From NCBI GenBank assembly GCA_030747675.1, contig JASLKH010000050.1, forward strand, positions 1 to 45,768: a DNA stretch of 45,768 bases, given 5' to 3'. The position numbers were made by a program, and so were the translations under genes. How positions within the stretch are numbered: the stretch's first letter is position 1; the number at the start of each line of letters is the position of its first letter. Source of the stretch: Candidatus Thalassarchaeaceae archaeon (GTDB lineage: Archaea; Thermoplasmatota; Poseidoniia; Poseidoniales; Thalassarchaeaceae). Shown piece after piece: positions 28,384 through 36,900 of this stretch. The notes below the pieces were generated by a model that did no database searches, was not told the origin of the DNA, and saw only the letters and a list, made by a program, of their open reading frames with translations.

Positions 28384-30354
28384 TTAATCCCCTATTTCTG
28401 ATTCAAAAGGAGATTCAACAAAATCAACTCCTCCACGGAGTTTTTGTAACTGCATGTACAGTACTGCTGCGGCTCCCAATGAGAGAAAGAGGAGGAACGA
28501 AAGTCCACCGACAATCAAGCCCGTACTCAAGAATCCGGAATCCTTCGAATCTGTAGGAGCCTTCTCACTACCCATGATATGCAAATGAGTAACTATGTTG
28601 GCGCTGGAGTTACTTCCAACGAGCGCACGAACCATGAGGGTTTGGTTACCTTCAACCGTATTGCCTGGCAAATACTTGAGACGGTCAACAAACATATCAT
28701 GCTCAATTTCAAATTCTTCCGAACCTGGAACAAAACTATCCAGATCCATCCACTCATCACGCATGTCCCATGTCCGCCACTGGATTTTTTCTGCAGTACC
28801 TTCAATCACAAACGTGATTGATTCACCTTGGCCAACGTGTACCTTGTTGTCGCCCATTGCTGATGTGGAAAGGTTGACTGTGACCATATCAGTAAACCCG
28901 TAGACTTGATTGGCGGCTTCCATAACAGCCGGATGTGCTCGAACCTCGCCATGACCATACACATTATTCTGTCTTGGTGAAAGGGTAAGATCCTCCCCAC
29001 ATGGCTCATTCGCAAACTTGTGGTGGCACTGTCTGTACTCTGCGGTTTCTTGCATTATATTGCGGACATCAAAAGGTGAAAGCTCTGGGTTCGCTTGGTA
29101 CATCAAAGCCGCGACACCTGCCGCCCCGGGTGTAGCCATGCTGGTACCGGACATCCCTGTATATCCAGTTCCCGAATTGGCCTCAACAGACATGACGTCT
29201 GATCCAACAAAAGCAATGTTTGGTTTAACCCGAATAACTGTAAGGCCATCATCCCCCAATACAGGTCCATTGCTTGAATAGGGAGCGATTCCGGGATCTT
29301 CGCCCTTGTCAAGAGCACCCACTGTGATGACATCTTCTGCACTACCTGGTGTCCCTATCGTAGATGGACCAGCACTGTTACCTGCAGCAATGAATAGTGC
29401 AATACCAGAACGGACCATCTCGTTGGCCATTCGTGCAACACTCTCTTCTTCAGCACTTGTCATCTCGATGGCACCTGGACCACCTAGACTCATACTTGCC
29501 GCCCGGATGTTGAAATCGTGACGCTTGTCTACAGTCCACTCCATGCCCATCATAACACCTGCAAACGATCCAGAGCCGCCTGAATCGAGTACCTTCACGC
29601 CGACCAGCTGGGCTTGTGGAGCCATCCCTGTATGCTCGTAAGTTGGCGCACCTGTGCCGGCTGTTGTGCCTGCACAATGTGAGCCATGTCCCTGGTCATC
29701 ATAAGGGAAGATTTCAGTGCCATTTGTGAGTGTAGGGTTGTTAACGACGTCATAGAATGCGATTATTTTCGGATCATCTGTGCTGTTGTCATCATCCAAG
29801 TCATCCAGACCTACATGCAATCCATCAATACCGGTATCGATAATTGCAACAACGCTACCTGCGCCATCATAACCTGTTGCTTCGTAAATCTCCCATACAC
29901 CATGCGTGTCCTTAACATCGGAGTTCATGATTTGCAGAACACTGTCCAATTCAACCATAACGACACCAGGAAGCCGTGACATCGGAACAATGTCCTCAAC
30001 GGCGACTGAGCCTGCGATGCTGTCAATGAGGTGGAATGTATGTAGATGGATGAAATCTAGTTCATTCTCCAAAAGTTTGACATCTTCTTCAGTTGGAAGA
30101 TGATCCAAGTTGACAATGATGTCGATATGACCGTCGTCATCGACCCAATCAAAGTCGGTATTATTGAGAGCAACCCATATGTCATCGTCGATTCCATCCT
30201 TGTCCTTGTCCATCAGCGTATCTTCCCACCAAGACATCTCATCCAGAGGGGGATAGGAAGTCGGTTGTGTTGCAGCTACAGCTACCAACGCTGGGAATAC
30301 GAATAAACCGATGGCGACGAATGTAAGAATGGCTCGATAGCGGTTTTCAGACAT
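28384..30354 (-). CDS. Subtilisin-like serine protease with inhibitor prodomain and C-terminal membrane anchor (S8 family)
   Basis: The 656-residue protein has a signal peptide (about 1-28), a calcium-type loop DKDKDGIDDD at about 49-58, an I9-like inhibitory prodomain (about 75-145, IDIIVNLDHLP...VVMVELD) and an S8 domain (about 150-480). The triad is complete: Asp173 in IIDTGIDG, His223 in QGHGSHCAGT, Ser405 in MSGTSMATPGAAG, with the oxyanion Asn326 in FIAAGNSAGP. A beta domain (about 500-600) follows, then a helix (LSTGLIVGGLSFLLFLSLGA, about 610-635) and an acidic tail ending FESEIGD. This is the most canonical of the three proteases and is probably active outside the cell while tethered. 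It leads the operon with the membrane protein (1-base gap) and the protease and propeller lipoproteins. Confidence 0.95.
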   Translation of the reverse strand: MSENRYRAILTFVAIGLFVFPALVAVAATQPTSYPPLDEMSWWEDTLMDKDKDGIDDDIWVALNNTDFDWVDDDGHIDIIVNLDHLPTEEDVKLLENELDFIHLHTFHLIDSIAGSVAVEDIVPMSRLPGVVMVELDSVLQIMNSDVKDTHGVWEIYEATGYDGAGSVVAIIDTGIDGLHVGLDDLDDDNSTDDPKIIAFYDVVNNPTLTNGTEIFPYDDQGHGSHCAGTTAGTGAPTYEHTGMAPQAQLVGVKVLDSGGSGSFAGVMMGMEWTVDKRHDFNIRAASMSLGGPGAIEMTSAEEESVARMANEMVRSGIALFIAAGNSAGPSTIGTPGSAEDVITVGALDKGEDPGIAPYSSNGPVLGDDGLTVIRVKPNIAFVGSDVMSVEANSGTGYTGMSGTSMATPGAAGVAALMYQANPELSPFDVRNIMQETAEYRQCHHKFANEPCGEDLTLSPRQNNVYGHGEVRAHPAVMEAANQVYGFTDMVTVNLSTSAMGDNKVHVGQGESITFVIEGTAEKIQWRTWDMRDEWMDLDSFVPGSEEFEIEHDMFVDRLKYLPGNTVEGNQTLMVRALVGSNSSANIVTHLHIMGSEKAPTDSKDSGFLSTGLIVGGLSFLLFLSLGAAAVLYMQLQKLRGGVDFVESPFESEIGD

Positions 30355-30358
30355 GTTA

Positions 30359-30373
30359 TCACCCTACGGGTGA
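30359..30373 (-). promoter_or_regulatory. Hairpin that hides the subtilase ribosome-binding site
   Basis: TCACCC (30359-30364) and GGGTGA (30368-30373) form a 6-bp stem with a 3-nt loop. On the minus-strand transcript the 3' arm is GGGTGA, a textbook Shine-Dalgarno sequence four bases before the ATG at 30354. Folding would block initiation, which suggests thermally or co-translationally tuned expression. Confidence 0.5.
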
Positions 30374-30419
30374 ATCCTAGTAGATTTGAAGTAGCCGGTC
30401 TAGTGTGTTCATGTAATTC

Positions 30420-30439
30420 TCATATTTTTTGAAATAATT
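30420..30439. promoter_or_regulatory. A/T-rich core of the divergent promoter region
   Basis: CATATTTTTTG followed by AAATAATTA is the most A/T-rich stretch of the 104-base gap between the minus-strand protease operon and the plus-strand OB-fold operon. It sits about 30-40 bases before the ATG at 30459 and about 70 bases before the minus-strand start. It probably holds the TATA boxes of both directions; exact elements cannot be assigned. Confidence 0.4.
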
Positions 30440-30458
30440 AGCAATCTACTCATCGGGA

Positions 30459-32060
30459 ATGTTCATGCCAGATACCTGTTGTGTGCACAATATGACCAAG
30501 ATGTGGGGTGCCTTTTTTCTATCCATTTTACTGGTATCAACACTGAATTTCTACGCAGTTGTTAGAGAACCTGATCGAGTTGAGATTAGTGACATACACG
30601 AGCATGTCCAAGAAACCGTGAAAGTTGAAGGAACTCTAATTTCATGGATTGCAGATCCATATTCGGATGGCTCTGATAGAATCGATTTGCAAATTGAAGA
30701 TGATTATGATGTGGTGAAGGTGCAATGGAGGGACACTAGTGATGATATGCCACCAATTGGGTCAACCATCATTGTTGAAGGACAAGTTCGAGAATACAAT
30801 GGTAAAATATACATCGAATCAAAAGGCATGGGGGCCGTGACTCAAAAAGAAAGTGCGGGTGTGGAAGAACTAGGGCTGACGCTGAGTGACTTCGCCAAGA
30901 ATTCCTCTGATTATGAAAATGAGATTATACGCATCACTGGATATATTTCAAGCCCAATTTCACCGTCCGATACATACCAAACATTCACGCTCACTGACAA
31001 CCCAACTTACCTAAATTCCGATCATAGATTGTATGTTTCTTTGCAAGGAAGAACTGATGCTTGGATTGAAGCAGGCTCGAAAGTTAATGTCACAGGATGG
31101 GTTCAATTCGACGAAAGAAATTATCGTTGGCTAATTGTAGTTCAAAGTTCCACTGTTGACGTCTTGAATCCTGAAGGTGCCAAGAGAATGTCATGGGATT
31201 CAACAATGGAAATATGGTCTTATGACATTGGAAAATTGGTTACTATCAGTGGAGACCTCACAGTCACTGAAGAAGGTGAATTCTGGATTTATGACCCCAG
31301 TGGTAGTAATGCCAGAGTCTGTTTGATCCCAAACATCGATTTGTTCTGGAACCCCAGCACCGGCAGAGGTGAATTTGAAGGACGTCTTGCTTGGTCAGAT
31401 GAGAAAGTTCAGATTTGTCTCGAAATGTCTGAACTACCAGATTATACATCACCTGCTCCAAGTAATGGTCCTTACGAATACACCCCCCTAATCGATATTG
31501 CTGAAAATATCGAAGAGTGGAAAAACAAAATTGTCAACATTTCTGGAGTCATAAAATATACCGTAGAACCTGGAAAGGATGGATATATTGCAGATGGAAC
31601 TTACGATGCAGGGTACAATACATCAATTCGTTTTACATGCGTATGCGCACACGATTACTGGCTTGAAGAAGGGCAAGAAGTACAGATGTTGGGAGCTGAA
31701 GTTACATGGGATACCCGTAATAGTCGAATTGAATTAGTTGCACAAACCATCGAAGTTGTTGGAGATACTCCTCCGCCCGAACCATTTGGATGGAACAAGG
31801 GTTGGGCTGATTGGAAATATCAAATTGGAGTCCACGTCACAGTTGCAGGTACGTTGAATACTACAGATGATGGAAATATGTGGATTGTTCGTTCAGGGAC
31901 TGATGAGCGCATGTGCCTCTATGATGATGGTTCTGCAAATAATTTACAATATAATTCAGAAGGGGTTAGCAATGGTGTCATCACATGGATAGGGCGGCTC
32001 ACATATGCTGATTCAATTGAAACTGCACTTTGTCTAACATTGGAACCAGGAACTGCTTGA
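30459..32060 (+). CDS. Exported protein with about five tandem OB-fold (nucleic-acid-binding type) domains
   Basis: The 533-residue protein has an N-terminal hydrophobic segment (MWGAFFLSILLVSTLNFYAVV), signal or anchor, and then only OB-like repeats. Each shows the same order: a start such as E-x-V-K-V-E-G-T-L-I, a strand reporting D/E-D, G-x-x-V-x-V-x-G and a closing strand. Approximate spans are 45-125 (VKVEGTLISW...GSTIIVEGQV), 135-240 (IIRITGYISS...KVNVTGWVQF), 250-335 (KLVTISGDLT), 350-445 (KIVNISGVIK...EVQMLGAEVT) and 455-530 (HVTVAGTLNT). This is the tRNA-anti/OB nucleic-acid-binding group, also found in secreted ExeM/NucH-type nucleases. Start uncertain: ATGs at 30459, 30465, 30492 and 30501 are in frame. 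It heads a plus-strand run with the permease and the LTD-PLD enzyme. Confidence 0.85.
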   Translation: MFMPDTCCVHNMTKMWGAFFLSILLVSTLNFYAVVREPDRVEISDIHEHVQETVKVEGTLISWIADPYSDGSDRIDLQIEDDYDVVKVQWRDTSDDMPPIGSTIIVEGQVREYNGKIYIESKGMGAVTQKESAGVEELGLTLSDFAKNSSDYENEIIRITGYISSPISPSDTYQTFTLTDNPTYLNSDHRLYVSLQGRTDAWIEAGSKVNVTGWVQFDERNYRWLIVVQSSTVDVLNPEGAKRMSWDSTMEIWSYDIGKLVTISGDLTVTEEGEFWIYDPSGSNARVCLIPNIDLFWNPSTGRGEFEGRLAWSDEKVQICLEMSELPDYTSPAPSNGPYEYTPLIDIAENIEEWKNKIVNISGVIKYTVEPGKDGYIADGTYDAGYNTSIRFTCVCAHDYWLEEGQEVQMLGAEVTWDTRNSRIELVAQTIEVVGDTPPPEPFGWNKGWADWKYQIGVHVTVAGTLNTTDDGNMWIVRSGTDERMCLYDDGSANNLQYNSEGVSNGVITWIGRLTYADSIETALCLTLEPGTA

Positions 32061-32088
32061 TACTGAGGTGATTTTTCTGGAAGGATTC

Positions 32089-33903
32089 ATGCTAGAATGG
32101 GCGTGGCTTATGGCCGCATTCTTCATCGGTGTGTTTCTGGGATGCATGACTGGTTTAATCCCTGGATTCCACGTCAACAATGTCGCACTAATTGCACTTT
32201 CAATGTCGCCTCTCGCTGTCTCCGCAGGTATCCCCCTGGAGGCTGTCGCAGCGATTATTGTAAGCATGGGGACCGTGCATACATTCCTGAATTATATTCC
32301 CAGTGCATTAGTTGGAGCGCCCGATGGTGACACTGCTCTAGCTTTACTACCTGGGCATCGGATGCTTATCTCGGGTCATGCGGCACAAGGTGTGGCCTAC
32401 TCTGCCAGAGGAAGTCAACTTGGATTATTGCTAAGTATTCCATTACTCATTTTTGCAAGACTGCTTTTTGGATCGAATCCCGGACTTGGATTGTATGATT
32501 TGAGTCGAGATATTCTACCCTGGTTACTACTCACCATCTCTGCATTCCTAATCATCACTGAAACAACAAGGCTAGCATGGCCACTTTGGATGCAGAAAGT
32601 AACAAGTTGGGCACATTATCCTCTGAAAAGACCCATTGAATTCACCATCCCAATTGCCAATTGGAAAATATATCGGAGATGGGAAGCAATTGATTTCAGA
32701 TTAGGTGATAATTCCCGTATAGCAGGAATGATTGCTGCAACTGCATTCTTCCTTCTCGCTGGATTCTATGGGTGGGCAGTATTCATTCTACCTGGTCGTT
32801 CACCCGTGGGTATGCCATCAGCAACATTGCTTATGCCAGCCCTTGCAGGTCTATTCGGTATTGCCAATTTAATTGATATTTATGTGACAACAGCAGAAAT
32901 GCCACCTCAAGAACAAAATTGGGAATTACCGCCTGTAAAGCCTCTGATTGTACCCTGCTTCCTCTCCTCTTGTTGCGCTGCTGTTATGGCGATTTTGCCC
33001 GGCATGACTGCTGCTCAAGCAACGGTGGTTGTTATGAGTGCTCGAAATTTCTGGGGTAGATTAACAGACCCCGATTACATTCCCGCAGATTTCGAATACG
33101 GACCTGGTGGTGTGAACGACCCTGCAGCCCAAGCACGAATCCAGGCTTATCGGGCAGAAACTGCCCGCCTTCATGGATTAGGAGGAGATACATTAGTCGC
33201 TAGTGCAGCACCGATGATTGTCGCCGAATCAGAAGGTTGGGATGCGGTTGTCGGTGAAGATGTTGAAGTCATTGAAGCACCTTTAGGGGATGTCCAACCA
33301 ATGGATACAGATGCAAAAGAATTGGAAGAAAAAGAGTTGGAAGATCAAGACATGCTCAAAAAAGCAAGAGAAGTGAAGACCACGTCTCCTGACTTGGACC
33401 TTGATGCTCAAACACGTGAGCAAGACCTCGAAGTGATTGCTGTTCTTTCCGCAACAAATACAGCTGTGACAGTAATGGTACTGACCTTCCTATACCTAGT
33501 ACTACGACCTCGTTCGGGAGCCGCCCTCGCTCTGAATATGATGTACCCCATTGATCAATGGACTATGATTGAACCACCGTCTGATTACATTCGCTTAATG
33601 GCGATTACAATTGGATCTGGGTTATTCGCGGTTCCAGTCATGATCAAAGTAGGAAAAGGGATGCTCAAATTGCATGAATTAATCCCACTTCGCACCCTTG
33701 TTTTGAGCGTGATTGGATTCGTGACTGTTCTAGTTTGGCTCTCAACGGGATGGATAGGGATAGGAGTTCTAATTGTGGGGACTACAATGGGATTAATGCC
33801 GCCTCGAATTGGGATACGGCGAAGCCATGGAATGGGTATTATTCTCGTCCCGATTATGATCTATACATTTGCTCAAAAGTATGACAGTTTCGGATTTATC
33901 TGA
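32089..33903 (+). CDS. TctA-like (DUF112-type) membrane permease
   Basis: The 604-residue protein begins at the ATG at 32089 behind GGAAGGATTC; a GTG seven codons earlier is the only other start. It has about ten to twelve helices with two related hairpin motifs: GCMTGLIPGFHVNN near residue 18 and AVMAILPGMTAAQA near residue 305, the paired L-P-G loops of the TctA/PF01970 membrane subunit. Between them a region SALVGAPDGDTALALLPGH resembles the TctA substrate-site segment. A 90-residue charged, possibly coiled-coil cytoplasmic insert (about 360-455, KELEEKELEDQDMLKKA) is unusual. No TctB or TctC gene accompanies it, as is common in archaea, so substrate and energy coupling are unknown. It sits 28 bases after the OB-fold gene and before the LTD-PLD gene. 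Confidence 0.85.
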   Translation: MLEWAWLMAAFFIGVFLGCMTGLIPGFHVNNVALIALSMSPLAVSAGIPLEAVAAIIVSMGTVHTFLNYIPSALVGAPDGDTALALLPGHRMLISGHAAQGVAYSARGSQLGLLLSIPLLIFARLLFGSNPGLGLYDLSRDILPWLLLTISAFLIITETTRLAWPLWMQKVTSWAHYPLKRPIEFTIPIANWKIYRRWEAIDFRLGDNSRIAGMIAATAFFLLAGFYGWAVFILPGRSPVGMPSATLLMPALAGLFGIANLIDIYVTTAEMPPQEQNWELPPVKPLIVPCFLSSCCAAVMAILPGMTAAQATVVVMSARNFWGRLTDPDYIPADFEYGPGGVNDPAAQARIQAYRAETARLHGLGGDTLVASAAPMIVAESEGWDAVVGEDVEVIEAPLGDVQPMDTDAKELEEKELEDQDMLKKAREVKTTSPDLDLDAQTREQDLEVIAVLSATNTAVTVMVLTFLYLVLRPRSGAALALNMMYPIDQWTMIEPPSDYIRLMAITIGSGLFAVPVMIKVGKGMLKLHELIPLRTLVLSVIGFVTVLVWLSTGWIGIGVLIVGTTMGLMPPRIGIRRSHGMGIILVPIMIYTFAQKYDSFGFI

Positions 33904-33929
33904 GCAACCTAATGAGGGTAGCGACTAAG

Positions 33930-33971
33930 GAGGAGTGGTCCTCACGCATGAGCGCAGGGCTATGCCCTGCG
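33930..33971 (+). promoter_or_regulatory. Two hairpins before the LTD-PLD gene
   Basis: GAGGA/TCCTC (33930-33943, 4-nt loop) contains an AAGGAGGAG ribosome site that could serve the in-frame ATG at 33948. CGCAGGGC/GCCCTGCG (33953-33971, 8 bp, 3-nt TAT loop) ends at the GGTGG site used by the ATG at 33981. Either a terminator for the permease gene or a translational control element. Confidence 0.45.
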
Positions 33972-33980
33972 GTGGATGCA

Positions 33981-36900
33981 ATGCGAAAGAATGCACTATT
34001 TTTTGCTACAATGATGATTTTGATGACACTCTCGCCACTGGTGCAAGCCAGTCAAGGGCGGTCTTCTGCCTGCACTGTTGATGTTTGCATCAACGAATTG
34101 ATGCCTAATCCAGCTGGGTCAGAGTCAGGGAGCTATCCAGCTGGTGAATGGGTTGAACTTTACAACAGTGGAACTTCTGATGTCAACCTACAAGGATGGG
34201 CCCTGACTGATCTAGCAGGGTATACTCACCCAATTGATGCAAACACTTGGGTTGATTTTGTTAATTTGGCCACGCCGTATGTTATTCCAGCAGGCGATTA
34301 TGCTATAATTGCTGAAAATAACCAAGGCACTCTCAAATTGAACAACGCAGGCGAAACATTGGATTTAATCGACAATAATGGTGCGACTGTTCAAACTGTA
34401 ACTACTGGGCAAGCAAGTAGCGACATCAGTAAGGTACCTGGGGCTTTGACTACAGATGATTTTACTGATTCTGGAGCCAATACACCGGGCGCTACGAACA
34501 GTGGTGGTGGGACTGGGCCAACTTTCGTTCAAAGCGATATCAGAATCGCCGAGGTGATGCCTGACCCATATTGGTCCAATGATAACGGAACATGGCCTGG
34601 TGGTGAATGGGTTGAAATAGCCAACACGGGGCAAATTGCTGTAGACCTCGCAGGGTGGACTGTGGAAGATGCTGCAGGGAATTCCATGCAAATGAACATC
34701 ACCCACCTTGTGGGTTCTGGAACAATCATTCAGCCTGGAGAACATCGTGTTGTTGCTGTAAATGGAACTCGGACTTATGGGATGTTGAACAATGGTGCAG
34801 GTACTGAATTGGTCAAACTGAAAATGCCTGATGGGATGGTCACACACCAAGTGGAGTATTCAGGGCCAACGAAACCTGGGCATTCCTATGTTAATTCAAC
34901 CAGCATAATTGGTGATTGGGGCAGAAATGCTATCCTCTTGGAAACAGCGAAGTGGCCTACACCTGGACAACTGAATTCACCCCTCGACACTTTGCCAGGA
35001 ATTGGTTTCCAAATCAATGAAATTTTAACGAATGCAACAGGAATATCTACCGGTACGTGGGTAGAATTCTACTACCCTGATACAGAAAATGCACCGACCA
35101 TTGACACATCGAGTTATTCGCTTATGACTGCCACTGGACGTATGAGTCAACCTTTGCCGGCAAGTATCCAACCAGGTGAATTCGTTGTATTCGGCCCAGT
35201 GGATTTGATCAACATTTACGATTCATTATCTCTTGTTGATGGTAATGGTGATGTTCGACAAACAGTGAGTTGGGATTCGCCGCAAAATGCTAATGTCAGT
35301 ATTGTCCCATCCAACCCACTAATGGTGGACTCTCCATGGGATGCATCAGATTACAACACACCTGGTGCATTGAATCCAGGTCAGGGAAATAATACTGGGG
35401 GTAATAACACTGGAGGCAACAATACAGGTGGAAATCACACAATCAGTATGGATATTCAAATTTCAGAAATTATGCCAAATCCTCTGGGGTCAGATTCACA
35501 AGCCGAACCGAATGGAGAATGGGTTGAATTGTATAATGCGGGTAATGAATCAATTGACCTGACTGGATGGAAGTTGCGTTCAGGAGCAGGATACACATTA
35601 CCAATGTTGAGTTTAGACGTTGGCGAATATCACGTGGCGTACTTAGGAACTCATTCAATCAGTTTACCAAACAATGGAGGTACACTCGAACTTTCCGATT
35701 ATGACGACAATTTAGTTCAAACAGTTACATGGGAATATTCAGCATTCGGCATGAGTATGGTTGCTGGAGGTGACCCACTTGGGCCAGACCCTTGGGTGAT
35801 GGCACCATGGAGCACACCCGGTTCTACAAACGCATTGTTTGAACACCCATATTCAGGGCCGACTGAAATTTTAATGAGTGAAGTTAGTGCTCAATGTAGT
35901 GCACCAGAAAATGGACTCACAGGTGAATGGATCGAATTATTAAACGCTGGTGCATACCCTGTGGATCTATCTCGTTGGTCTATTCGAGATAAAAGCGGAA
36001 ATGAAGCAGCTGTCGCACCTGACAGGATATGGGGTCGAACAGATAGTTCAACAACTCTTGAACCTGGAATGTATGCCGTATTGTTATTTGAAGAAAATAT
36101 CTTGACAAATATGAACGAATCAATTGAACTCCATAACCCAAATCGTGTTGTAATACAGTCACTCTCGTGGGAAGAAAGTACGGATTGCTTGACACTTGAA
36201 TCCCGAAACGGGAACGAGCAAACACGTGATACGCTTTGGCCTACCCCTGGTGAGGTAAATCCAATTATTGACATCTACGATGGCAGTCAAACACTGAAAT
36301 TCACGCGGTTCATGCCAACGGAAATTGATAACAGAGCTAATGATTGGTTTGAGATTACCAACACAGGTACAACATTGGTTGATCTGAATGGGTGGAGAGT
36401 TTCTAGGGACCGAGCACCATCCTCAGCATTCAATTCAACATTCAGTGTTACGCATGTACTATACCCTGGAGAAAGCGTTGTTATTTCAGAAAATCCTGCA
36501 AATCTAGCAAGCGATAGTGGTCCAGCATCCATTGATGGAATGGTTGCATTCAGTGGGAACCCCCCGCACTTAGTTAATTCAGGTGGTGCATTGCAATTAG
36601 CAGCACCTGACGGAACAGTTGTTGACACATTTGTGTATGGAAGTGGCAATGCAGAAGTTGTGGGTTGGACTGGTGGTTCGCTAGAATTACCTAACACAGA
36701 TTACGCTGGATTGATTCTTATGCGAGGTGACGGATGTGGGACACTACCAGATACAAACTCATCCGCAGATTGGGAATATCGTTGGCTTCGATTAGGTTCA
36801 AGTCTATTCTGTGATGAAGGTATATTCTCGACTACAGGTTCACTCACACCAGTAATTTCGCCACAAGGGTCACTTGGCCAAATGGTCAATTGGATTGGAG

